From Aureobasidium sp. EXF-3400 (lineage: Eukaryota > Ascomycota > Dothideomycetes > Dothideales > Saccotheciaceae): 27,564 nucleotides of DNA. Every line of letters begins with the position of its first letter. Within the stretch, counting starts at the first letter, position 1. Location: positions 1-27,564 of the forward strand of contig SWBL01000491.1 in assembly GCA_024195585.1 (NCBI GenBank), given 5' to 3'. The notes under the pieces are model-generated. The model searched no databases. It had not been told where the DNA came from and was given only the letters and a program-made list of their open reading frames with translations. The translations under genes and the position numbers were made by a program. Shown piece by piece: positions 17,776 to 27,031 of this stretch.

Positions 17776-20360
17776 ATGGCTTCCATAGATGTAGAAGACG
17801 TGCTTTCGAAGCTGACGGAAAGGGAAAAGATATCATTGCTCGCAGGTACTCCATCACAATCCAACAGCTCGATGACAGCTTTCTGTGTTTCTGACCACAA
17901 TTATCAGGCATCGACTTCTGGCACACGCAACCCATTCCCAAACATGGCATCCCATCTCTACGACTTTCTGATGGTCCTAATGGTGTTCGCGGCACTCGCT
18001 TCTTCAACGGCGTCCCAGCAGCTTGCTTTCCCTGCGGTACAGCCCTGGGTGCAACCTTCGACACTGAACTTCTTGAGGAAGCTGGTCGCTTGATGGGCAA
18101 AGAAGCAGTTGCAAAAGGTGCTCATGTCATCCTCGGTCCCACCATCAATATGCAACGGTCTCCTCTCGGCGGACGCGGCTTTGAGTCCATTGGCGAGGAC
18201 CCCTTTTTGGCTGGTCTAGGATCTGCAGCTTTGGTCAAAGGAATGCAGGAAAATGGCGTCGTGGCCACGATCAAGCATTTTGTCGGCAATGATCAGGAGC
18301 ATGAACGTAATAGGGTCGACTCTATTGTCACGGAACGTGCATTGAGGGAGATCTATCTCATGCCTTTTCAACTGGCAGTTAGGGATGCTTATCCCAAGTC
18401 TTTCATGACCGCTTACAACAAGATCAATGGTACACACGTCAGTGAGAACACCAGAATCTTGAAGGATATCTTGAGAGGGGAATGGGGCTGGAGGGGCTTG
18501 GTGATGAGCGATTGGTTTGGCGTATACTCAACATCCAAGTCAATCATTGCTGGTCTAGATCTGGAGATGCCTGGCCCAACTCGCTTCAGAGGAGAAGCTC
18601 TAATTCACGCTGCGACTGCCAACAAGATTCCTGCTGGTGTGATTGACGATAGAGCAAGACAAGTACTGGAGCTCGTAAACGAGTGCGCTGCATCAGGCGT
18701 GAAGGAGAACGCTGAGGAGACAACTAACGACACACCCGAGACATCAAAGTTGCTGCGAAGACTTGCCGCTGAGTCAATTGTGCTGATGAAGAACGAGGGC
18801 AACGTTTTACCGCTCAAGAAAGACAAGAAAATCCTGATCATTGGACCTAACGCAAAGGCTGCTACATACTGTGGTGGTGGTTCAGCCTCTCTTCGTCCAT
18901 ACTACGCTGTTACACCTTATGAAGGAGTTGTCAACAAAGTTGGCGAGAAGAACGTCGACTTCAGCATCGGTGCATACTCTCACAAAGAAATGCCCAGCTT
19001 GGGTATCGATTGGAGAACGACTGCTGATGAGGACGGCGAACGTGGTGTACTCTTCAAGGCGTACAACGAGCCTCCGGAAGACAAGAACCGCAAATGTGTT
19101 GATGTGTTGGGTCCGTTCACAAACACTTCGATGATGTTCATGGATTACAAGAACCCAAAGCTCAAGTCTGGACTCTGGTATGCTGACCTCGAGGCATACT
19201 TTACCGCTGATCGAGATGGTGAATACGAACTTGGCGTTTGCGTGTACGGATCGGCAAAGGTCTTTATCAACAATGAACTCGTACTCGACGTCACGGAAAA
19301 ACAGCGTCAGGGTTCTGCATTTTTCGGCCTAGGTACCGAAGAAGACATCTGCGCTGTCCCCATGAAGAAGGGACAGACCTACAAAGTTCGCCTGGAGTTC
19401 GGCAGTGCACCGACCAGCAAATTGACTGGTGGCACCGTAGACTTCGGCGGTGGTGCTGTCCGCATTGGAGGAGCTTGGAAGATTGACGCCGATGAAGAAG
19501 TCCGACGTGCTGCTGAGCTCGCAAAGTCTGTTGACCAAGTTTTGGTTTGCGCAGGTCTGAACATGGACTGGGAGAGCGAAGGCTTTGACAGACCTGACAT
19601 GAAGCTGCCAGGCCATTTAGACCGCCTCATCTCGGCCGTTGCAGAAGCCAATTCTCGCACAGCAGTCGTAATTCAAAGTGGTACTCCAGTGGAGATGCCC
19701 TGGCTGAGCAAGGTGCCTGCATTACTTCAGGCTTGGTATGGAGGCAATGAGACAGGTAACGGAGTTGCAGACGTTGTCTTCGGCGATGTCAACCCCTGCG
19801 GCAAAACATCTTTGTCTTTCCCCATCAGAAACGAAGACAACCCTGCATTCCTCAACTACCGCTCCGAAGCTGGTAGAGTGTTGTATGGCGAAGACGTATA
19901 CGTTGGCTACCGCTACTACGATACTCTTAGCCGTCCTGTGGCTTTCCCCTTCGGCCACGGCTTATCATATTCGACATTCAGCTTTTCAGGCCTGAAGCTT
20001 GAAACACCTTCAGATAGTGAAGGTAACCTCATTGCCAAGGTGACAGTGAGGAACACTGGCAAAGTTGCAGGAGCACAAGTGGCTCAACTGTACATCTCAC
20101 CCCTCTCACCATCTATTCGCCGACCAAAAAAGGAACTCAAGGCCTTTACCAAGGTGTACCTCGAGGCGGGCGAAGAAAAGACTGTCGAGCTCAAGGTTGC
20201 ACTCAAGTATGCTACCAGTTTCTGGGACGAGAGCAGGAACGCTTGGCTTTCCGAGAAGGGCAAGTACAAGGCCATTATTTCGGACAGCAGTGCTGCGAGC
20301 AAGAGTGCTGTTGAGGACACTTTTGAAGTGCAGAAGACGAATTGGTGGAACGGACTTTAG
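17776..20360 (+). CDS. GH3 beta-glucosidase with PA14 insert, probably intracellular
   Basis: Two exons, 17776-17845 and 17908-20360, encode 840 residues. The 62-bp intron (GTACTC...TCAG, with CTGAC) splits a Gly codon. The protein starts MASIDVEDVL with no signal peptide. Barrel motifs are L-S-D-G-P-N-G-V-R-G-T, K-H-F-V-G-N-D-Q-E and the nucleophile loop V-M-S-D-W with Asp225. A PA14 domain (about 400-550) is inserted in the second domain. The acid/base region W-E-S-E-G-F-D-R lies at 578-584, and a fibronectin-III-like domain follows F-G-H-G-L-S-Y-S-T-F. Nucleophile position and domain order match the characterised Kluyveromyces marxianus enzyme, whose PA14 shapes the substrate pocket and favours short glucosides. 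It should cleave cellobiose, aryl-glucosides or similar short beta-glucosides in the cytosol. Its stop is 131 bp from the stop of the convergent methyltransferase gene. Confidence 0.93.
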
Positions 20361-20491
20361 GATCACTCGTTGATCGGTACTGGACGAAATGTCGTTGGCG
20401 GATCAACCCCCTGGGATACCTTTGGATGATGGATAAAACGAAACTTGACTAATAAAGCGAAGGTGGTCATTGTGCTATCTCTATAGAACCC

Positions 20492-21418
20492 TTATTTGCG
20501 ACAGATAGCAATAATAGCAGTGCCGTTAAGAATGTGAGCGCCCTTGTCGTTCACCTCGCACTTCTCCTTGACCACCTTTACCAGCTGCTTTTCAACCTCT
20601 TCGACCTCGTTGTCCTCCAGAACATCCGTAATCCAAGTGACAGCAGGGTTGCCACTGGTAAGGAATGCATGCACAGATGCTTCTGCCTTGGGCATAACAA
20701 TAGGAGCACCCACAGTTTCCAGCTGTACGTCCTTAAACCCAGCATCCTTCAACAAGTCTCGGACTCCATCTACACTCGCCCACTGAGCAGGAAACTCTGG
20801 CTTCAGTGGTGTGGGTTTACCTAAATCAGGAAATACGTGTGAGGCAGCGATAACAAGGTAGTCCAGCCAATCCATTCGATGCCACGAGGAGAGGGCGAAA
20901 ACTCCTCCACTCTTCAAGACACGATGAGCTTCTTGCAGCGCCTTTGGTGGATCGTCGGTCATGAACAACACAAAGTTGGCAATGATGTGGGAGAACGAGT
21001 CATCAAGCAAGGGACGTAAGTCCTGGGCATCCATGACCAAAGGAACAACCCTGGTCCAGGTACTTTTTTCTGTACCTTCTTGCAGGTTCTCGAGCTTAAA
21101 GTCGCGTACTTGTTGTACGATGCTGACCATTCCACGGCTGAAATCAGTGGCCAGGAGTTGAGTGTTGGATGGGAGGATATTGTGGTGAGTAGAAATGAGT
21201 TGGGAGGTTGCACTGCCGGGTCCACAGCCTATGTCTAGAATGGTTGTTGCAGTGTCGAAGGGCGAATAGGTGTGTAGCATTTCGACCAACTTGGTGATTG
21301 GAACAGACATGGGACTGCCTTGGGTTGCAAGCTGGGCATATGATGCAGCTGTTCTGTCCCAATCGGTAGCTTTTACTTCAAACTTGGGAGGGTTGGCGGT
21401 GGTGGTAGTTGAAGACAT
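20492..21418 (-). CDS. Class I SAM-dependent methyltransferase, substrate unknown
   Basis: A single exon of 308 residues. The frame stays open further upstream, to 21631, but the ATG at 21418 (start MSSTTTTANP) is chosen because the conserved fold begins soon after it and a TATA-like box lies 100 bp upstream. Motif I is I-L-D-I-G-C-G-P-G-S (about residues 62-71). It is followed by an acidic motif II position near L-L-A-T-D-F-S, motif post-I M-D-A-Q-D-L and a motif III-like L-K-S-G-G-V-F-A-L-S-S-W. This pattern belongs to the Methyltransf_11/25 (UbiE-like) group, acting on small molecules or lipids. There is no signal peptide or membrane segment, so it is probably cytosolic. No neighbouring biosynthetic genes hint at a substrate. 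Confidence 0.82.
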   Translation of the reverse strand: MSSTTTTANPPKFEVKATDWDRTAASYAQLATQGSPMSVPITKLVEMLHTYSPFDTATTILDIGCGPGSATSQLISTHHNILPSNTQLLATDFSRGMVSIVQQVRDFKLENLQEGTEKSTWTRVVPLVMDAQDLRPLLDDSFSHIIANFVLFMTDDPPKALQEAHRVLKSGGVFALSSWHRMDWLDYLVIAASHVFPDLGKPTPLKPEFPAQWASVDGVRDLLKDAGFKDVQLETVGAPIVMPKAEASVHAFLTSGNPAVTWITDVLEDNEVEEVEKQLVKVVKEKCEVNDKGAHILNGTAIIAICRK

Positions 21419-21517
21419 TTTGTCAATAGCTGATGGGTGGTGGTAAACGAAACCAAATTCTGAATTTAAGAGAAGATGCGAGAACAATGGCCGAAAGAGC
21501 GATGCAAAGCTCCTGTA

Positions 21518-21523
21518 CTTATA
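21518..21523 (-). promoter_or_regulatory. TATA-like element of the methyltransferase gene
   Basis: CTTATA on the plus strand is TATAAG on the minus strand, 100 bp upstream of the ATG at 21418. This agrees with choosing that start over the longer open frame, since the box would otherwise lie inside the coding region. Confidence 0.4.
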
Positions 21524-22393
21524 CCGTGGACTATTGCAAAAGATGTAAGCCATCGAGATCCACTCAGAAACTTGCCAGTGTGGTATACAATGCGCTGGCG
21601 TTGCTAGCCAATCAAGACTTTTCGGACACATAAGTCGGAGACTTTTTGAGTCGCGGAAGGATCACAGCACGCCGGTGAGACAAAGACAACATTATTGTAT
21701 GATGGCATACGAGCGCGTCTAACGGCTGATGGAGCAAGCTGCTTTAGAGTCGACCCGTGGTTCCTGTTACCCTGACCGGATTGTCATCAATGAGTGGTTG
21801 ATTGATCGTTATCGCTTATTGTGACTTGGAGAAATGGCCAGCTTGTTGAGATGTACCGGAACGTTGCCATCACTTGACGACCTACTGTTCTGATCAAATG
21901 AGTGCGGCTCTCAAGATCCTTTTCTCTCTGGGCGCTGTTGAATCTCGCTTGCAGAGTTCAGAGTCTTTTCCTGCTCGGCTCTGCTGTCGCGTTTCAGATT
22001 GCAGCATCCGAGTCTTGGCAAACTTCCCCACCACGAACCTCATGCCTTCTTCATTCTGCTTTCTTCCTACTTTGTTGCAGAGCATCTTGACCTGCTGTAG
22101 TACGCTTTTGAGCACATGCTCCTGGTGTTACTGTCTGCAGGATGCACTGGACCGAGTGGTGGCTCTTGAATCATCTCCTATGCGTTTTGCGCACTAGCAA
22201 TCAATCTGAGGCGAAACCACTGCGGGGCAAAACATGAGTTTCTTTCGACATCGCTAAACGCTTGCTGTCAGTCCTTTTCATCTCGTACTGCAAGAGGTTC
22301 TAGAGATGTCTAACCTCTTGGCTCGAAATAAAGCCATAGTCTAGCCGGCGAATAGATTGAACTATAAGCATTGTAAGTTGTTTTGCCGAACGA

Positions 22394-22399
22394 TATAAG
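22394..22399 (+). promoter_or_regulatory. TATA-like element of the GH131 gene
   Basis: TATAAG in CGATATAAGC lies 163 bp upstream of the ATG at 22557 and is followed by pyrimidine-rich sequence. The leader would be about 130 nt. The hexamer repeats the pattern seen at the GH3 genes. Confidence 0.35.
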
Positions 22400-22556
22400 C
22401 TGCTCTTCTGCCCTGTATCGACGTTCGCTCCTTCTTCCTTCCAAGCAAGTCTTGTCCACTGTGTTTTCTTGCCACTCCTTCCATTCGTTTTTCGCTTTCC
22501 AAACGAGTTGACCTCGTACTGTCATTCATTTACCAAGCGTAACAACAAAATTCAAG

Positions 22557-23615
22557 ATGTACTTCAACTCTATCGCTCTCACCACCGCCCTGCTGGCAGG
22601 ATCCAGCATGGCTGAGATTATCTGGGATGGTCGTTTTACCGACAAGTCCGCCGCAGAAATCGACAAGTGGTCCTGGAACAACCAAGTCGGCGCTTACCAA
22701 TACTACATCCATGGATCTGGTGCGACTACCGACTACATCAACATCAGCCCTGACTACGTCAACCCTGCCGATTCCTCATCCGCGGATGGTGCTCGCATTA
22801 CCGTCGATGGTACCTCCTCCTGGAACGGTCAGACTATGATGCGTACCGAGCTCATTCCTGACACCAAGGCTGCCATCAACAAGGGCAAGAAATACTACCA
22901 CTTCAGTCTCAAGCGTGGCACTGAAAATGCTCCTGATACCACGGCTGAGCACCAAGTTGCGTTCTTCGAGTCCCACTTTACCGAGCTCAAGTACGGTGTT
23001 GATGGCAGCGATGGAAAGCTGCAGTGGATGACCGATGGCAAGTCTCAGTTTGACATGGACTTCGAAGCCGATGTCTGGCACAACGTCGCCTATGGTATCG
23101 ACTTCGACGCCAGCACAGTTGAGTTCTTCCACTCCACCGGTGCTGATAAGTTGGTGTCCAAGGCTGGTCCCATGAAGGCTTCTGTCAGCTCCAATGGTGC
23201 TGATTGGCACGTTGGTGTGCTCAAGTTCTCCAAGACCAAGGAGGATTGGTTCTTCAGCAGCGTCTACATCGAGGATGGCGAGTTGACTACTTCGATCTCT
23301 GCTTCCGGCGGTGATGCCCCTGCTAAGGCCTCCTCTGCTCCTGCTGCCTCTTCCTCTGCTACTGCAGTCTCTACCAAGGCTCCTATTGTCGCACCTTCAT
23401 CTTCTGCCGCAGCAGCCCAGACCACATCTTCCAAGGCTGCTTCTTCTGCCGCTACCACTGTCAAGAGCTCGGCTAGTGCTGCCCCCACTACTCTGCAGAC
23501 GATGACTAAGCCCACCTCGAGCGTCGCATCAGTCGTCTCTTCGACTGCTGCTGCCGAGACTGCTTCCTCTGCAACCGACGATGCCGGCTGCACTGTCGAG
23601 TATGTTTACGTCTAA
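22557..23615 (+). CDS. Secreted GH131 beta-glucanase with Ser/Ala/Thr-rich tail
   Basis: An intronless frame of 352 residues. The ATG at 22557 (CAAGATG) leads straight into a signal peptide, about 1-19, ending S-M-A. The catalytic domain (about 20-245) carries GH131 marks in order: I-I-W-D-G-R-F, W-S-W-N-N-Q-V-G-A-Y-Q-Y-Y-I-H-G-S-G, M-R-T-E-L-I-P, E-H-Q-V-A-F-F-E-S-H-F-T-E-L-K-Y-G and G-A-D-W-H-V-G-V-L. Glu and His in the third and fourth of these are the likely catalytic residues. GH131 enzymes are bifunctional glucanases acting on beta-1,3/1,6- and beta-1,4-glucans in plant and fungal walls. The last 100 residues are a low-complexity Ser/Ala/Thr linker, probably O-mannosylated, ending in a short Cys-containing segment. 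No CBM1 and no clear GPI signal follow, unlike many modular fungal glycosidases. Confidence 0.9.
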   Translation: MYFNSIALTTALLAGSSMAEIIWDGRFTDKSAAEIDKWSWNNQVGAYQYYIHGSGATTDYINISPDYVNPADSSSADGARITVDGTSSWNGQTMMRTELIPDTKAAINKGKKYYHFSLKRGTENAPDTTAEHQVAFFESHFTELKYGVDGSDGKLQWMTDGKSQFDMDFEADVWHNVAYGIDFDASTVEFFHSTGADKLVSKAGPMKASVSSNGADWHVGVLKFSKTKEDWFFSSVYIEDGELTTSISASGGDAPAKASSAPAASSSATAVSTKAPIVAPSSSAAAAQTTSSKAASSAATTVKSSASAAPTTLQTMTKPTSSVASVVSSTAAAETASSATDDAGCTVEYVYV

Positions 23616-24118
23616 ACGGGCTAGATGTAAATGAGGATTGCGAAGACTTGCATCTTAACTACCGTTACTCATATCTTCTGAATCTTCTTACATCATATGT
23701 TCTTGTCAATACAATCTCGACTACATCTATGCACACCCATCATGTGGACTTCTCCTATCTAGTATCTTTCCATGCAATTCATGTACATAGTCGTTCGAGT
23801 CTTCGTTCTAATTTTAGAGTGAGAGAGAACGTAGAGCATCGAGGGAATCAAGACGTGCATTCGGTGTATCTAACATGTACCCCCTGAGAGCTAAGGACCG
23901 TCCTATTACAATCATGAACATGCACGATGTTGTTAGGAGAGGAGCAGAGTTTACCGAAAATTCAGATCTTGTCGGTCCTTTCTTGCGATATCACTATACG
24001 CTACTGTAGCAGCTTGGTCCACTCCAACAAACGATAGTCTTTGTAGCATATGAGACGGAGGTAACCGTCCTCAGTATATCTTCGGCAAACGCATCTTTCC
24101 TCTCAGCAACGACCACAA
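23616..24118. other. Spacer between convergent GH131 and MATE-like genes
   Basis: About 500 bp where the two transcripts converge, AT-richer than the coding regions. It should contain both 3' UTRs. No gene, repeat or clear structural element is visible. Confidence 0.55.
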
Positions 24119-25682
24119 TCACACAAGATCCACAATCAAAACATCAAAGAAGCTGAAAACAAGAGAGCCACCAAAGACGATTGAGTGATACGTCCAAGCA
24201 ACACTAGGTGTGATGTTTGCTTTGCTCACCACGATAGCCCACGGCAAGACCCACAAAAGGTTTGAGATCAGACTTTGGTAAAGGTACCAGCGAGGTCGGG
24301 TGGCGAGGAGGATTGCCGCCAGCTGCGTAGACAGAGCGTAGAAGATGTAGCACCAATCAATTGTTCTCCACATGTGCGCGGTGATCTGAGCGACGGTGGA
24401 TGATTCAGAAAGATAGAAGGCAAAGCGACGGGCACCGTACTCGGACATGAAGATGCAAAGGGGTATCTCGACGGCCAGTGCAATGAGACAGGACAAAAGA
24501 GCTGGGCGAATGATGTGGTACAACTGGCGCCGTGATGCCTTCGGCTTCCTTTCGCCGTCTGTTTCTTTTCTCCATTCTCCCCAGAAATGGCCGATAAATG
24601 TCAATGTTGTTGCCTCAAGCGCTTGGACCTGAAGGGGATATACAGTCAGCACGGAATACCAATCTAGGTGGTTCGAATTTCTTACCGGTACCATAATAAG
24701 GCCCCATCTGATTGAGGAAAAGACCCCCCAAGCAGTCGCATAATCTGAGCCCATTGCCACAATGCCGTTGACCAGCCACAAGTATAGTGCATTGCGAATG
24801 GCAGACTCTGCAAAGGTCAAAACACCAGGTCTCGCTAGTGTGACCAGGCACCTAAGACTGGGTCGGACTGACTCAGCTTGGCTCGTCACAAACCGCCGCT
24901 GGTCCATTCTAAACGTGAAGAAGCAAAAATAAGCGAGACCTAAAAAGGAAGCCGCCATATTGCATGCCAGTTGTGTAGCAGCCTGCATATTGACTGTAGG
25001 TGTAAAGTCGCCCACATGGACCTTGGAGATGATCAAGATATCGAGAATGATATTGATCAGGAATTTGACTGTCGAGATGATCAAAGGTACATCAGGTTTG
25101 TCAAGGGCCCTGGTGCTAGTAGAAACAGCTGTCTCGATGGCAGACGACAAAGACGAGAATGCTGAGATGCGAACGTATGTTAGAGAAGCTGTTCGTACTT
25201 CGACAGGGACAAAACCGCTTGCGAATTGTTTCGCTGCGCCAACGAATGCGATTGACATTATCAGACCCAGGATGCTCTGAACAATGATTAGGGTGAATGA
25301 CAGACTGTATCTTGCAGAGATAGATCTGTTTGCTCTGTCTCCAATGATCAACCACGAGGCACGCGGGAGACCTTCGTTGATGACTTCGGCAACCACTCCG
25401 ATATAGGTGTAGACATCGGTAGTCACGACCATCGATGAATCGATGTTAGCGACCCAAAGCTTGCTTAGTGTTCCGTAGAGCGCAGGTAGAATGAAGGCAC
25501 ATATATTGAAGGCGAAAGTTCCAGTATAGCTGAGTGAATCAACTTGTCTGCCACCGTCAGCAATAGAATAGTGCCGCTTACCTTCTGCGACTCCATGGTC
25601 TCCGCATAACGTCAATATGCTGCTCTTCTTGCGACTGCGAAAGCGTTATAGTCCCTACAGTGATTCTATCGTTTGGAGCCAT
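24119..25682 (-). CDS. MATE-family-like multidrug/metabolite efflux transporter
   Basis: Modelled as three exons on the minus strand, 25682-25582, 25529-24686 and 24628-24119, giving 484 residues. Intron 1 is 52 bp (25581-25530) with a GCTGAC branch; a closer CAG would make it 34 bp in the same frame. Intron 2 is 57 bp (24685-24629, GTAAGA...TTCAG). The ATG at 25682 (CATCATGG) gives a soluble head of about 33 residues before the first membrane segment. About a dozen hydrophobic helices follow. A segment with A-L-D-K-P and then [10 protein letters not shown] resembles the fourth to fifth helices of MatE proteins. MATE carriers use H+ or Na+ gradients to export drugs or metabolites. A TATA-like GTATATG lies about 78 bp upstream. 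The family call rests on topology and this segment; substrate is unknown. Confidence 0.75.
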
Positions 25683-26440
25683 GATGTTTCGTGAACAGAC
25701 AAGCAAGTGGCGGGAAGGATCGTTACAGCTCAGCAGAGAAAGGCAGAGATAGGGATTTCATATACAAGGATCTCCCAATCAGATTTCCTTGGCCATGTAC
25801 ATCAGATGCAACATCGCGCGGCTGGGTCGAAGCCCCGCACGCTTGTCTTGTCTTTCAAGGATGGCCGTCGGCAGACTGAGAAGGGACGAGATGTATTGCT
25901 AGTCTAAACAAAGATTCAACGCACTGATTGAACATATAGACTTGCCGCATTGTCAACGTCTGAGCAAAAGATTGCACGAAAGGAATACTTGAGCTGTAAA
26001 TATTCAAGGTTACCTCTAACATGGAGAAAAATGCAAGACGATTAGGGTAGTTTCGAGTCCGCCAATACTCTAGCTGTGCCAAGAGAAACAGTACACCTCT
26101 AAAGATGTGTGAACAGTTTTGAGCAATGGAGAAAGTGTGTCAAGAAGGAAGTGTGGTTGGCCCATCTCAGGCCAGGGTTGCTGTTTGACAATGCCCGAAA
26201 CATCCCGGCTTGGCATGTTTTGTCCAACTTGACATCTCTTTCAGATCTCACAACCTTCCATAAGCCGCGCTCGCGGCACTAATCTCTCGCGGATAGAAAA
26301 AGCCAGACGTGGCTCAAGCTACGTGAGGAGACATTGACAGCCATGTTTTCAATATTACCATCTGCATGGCGAACCTCCTACCATGTGCCTAGCTTTGCTA
26401 CTCATTCGCTGCGTCGAACAGCTTTCTTTTCAACATCGAT
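25683..26440. other. Intergenic region, MATE-like promoter side
   Basis: About 760 bp. It should carry the promoter of the MATE-like gene on the left and of the orphan gene at 26441 on the right. Open frames are short and overlapping on both strands. No tRNA, repeat or known gene is visible. Confidence 0.5.
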
Positions 26441-27031
26441 ATGTCTTGCCTGGAAAGATATAGAGAAGCGAAGAGAATGGTACAGAAGGTACGGCCCAGG
26501 GTGATGGCGCACGACAGAGCATATATATTGACCATGGCACGAAGATACCTTCGCAGCATGGAGGAGACGAATCCCATACTTGAGAACAAGCTGCGTAAAA
26601 GCCGCGAGTGGAATGCGGAAAAGGCAAGCGACCCCGAATATCGGCTGAAGAAAAACCAATACTGCGCTACTTGGTGGACAAACAATTCTCAAAGTCAAAA
26701 CATGCGGCGATGGCTGGAACGTCGTACTCAAACGAAACTGAACAGATTTACGTGGAAAACCCATGTACTAGTTGTGTTTGCCGAGCGGGTTCGTAAGACC
26801 TGTGCCTCGTGTGAAGCCTCACATCGTAGAGGCTCGAGGGTATGGTGGCAGCGTTTGACATCGGCAGAGACAAAGCCTGGGTCTGTGTCTGGAGCCGAGT
26901 CTGGATCCCAGCGCGAGATCGGGTCTGGAGTTTTCGACTGCCACAAGTGCTATACGAAAGACATAAAAAATGCCATGCCCCTGGGTCGGGAAGACTTTGT
27001 TTTCGGCAAGGGCCGCTCTCTAAAGCCATGA
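26441..27031 (+). CDS. Hypothetical basic protein with two CxxC pairs
   Basis: A single frame of 196 residues. An in-frame TAG at 26390-26392 precedes it and the ATG at 26441 is the first ATG. The product is strongly basic. Residues 1-85 look helical and Arg/Lys/Glu-rich, with N-A-E-K-A-S-D-P-E-Y-R-L. The middle has W-K-T-H followed by C121-xx-C124 and V-W-W-Q-R. A Ser/Gly-rich spacer then leads to C167-xx-C170 and an ending R-E-D-F-V-F-G. The two pairs, 42 residues apart, could bind one zinc ion. I faintly recall similar proteins in dothideomycete genomes but cannot name a family or function. No signal peptide or membrane segment. Real coding status is likely but not certain, and further exons cannot be excluded. 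Confidence 0.55.
   Translation: MSCLERYREAKRMVQKVRPRVMAHDRAYILTMARRYLRSMEETNPILENKLRKSREWNAEKASDPEYRLKKNQYCATWWTNNSQSQNMRRWLERRTQTKLNRFTWKTHVLVVFAERVRKTCASCEASHRRGSRVWWQRLTSAETKPGSVSGAESGSQREIGSGVFDCHKCYTKDIKNAMPLGREDFVFGKGRSLKP

Larger units (their letters stand above)
21419..22556. other. Divergent promoter region between the methyltransferase and GH131 genes
   Basis: About 1.1 kb between two genes transcribed apart. No supportable gene; the ORF at 21874-22197 overlaps an antisense ORF of similar length and resembles nothing known. Candidate elements toward GH131 are GCGGGG (CreA-type) at 22222-22227, CTAGCC (GGCTAG on the minus strand) at 22341-22346 and TATAAG at 22394-22399. Confidence 0.5.

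Noticed and set aside
21419..21631. 71-residue N-terminal extension of the small methyltransferase
   Set aside because: A TATA-like box lies within it and the methyltransferase fold starts only after the ATG at 21418.
25583..25615. Start of the MATE-like gene at 25615 without an intron
   Set aside because: That frame begins without a real ATG and reads through a GTAAGC donor and branch point. The spliced model from the ATG at 25682 keeps frame and gives a normal N-terminus.
25826..25842. GGGTCGAAGCCC, resembling a tRNA T-arm
   Set aside because: The loop is one base short. No acceptor stem, D-arm or anticodon arm can be built from the flanking bases on either strand.
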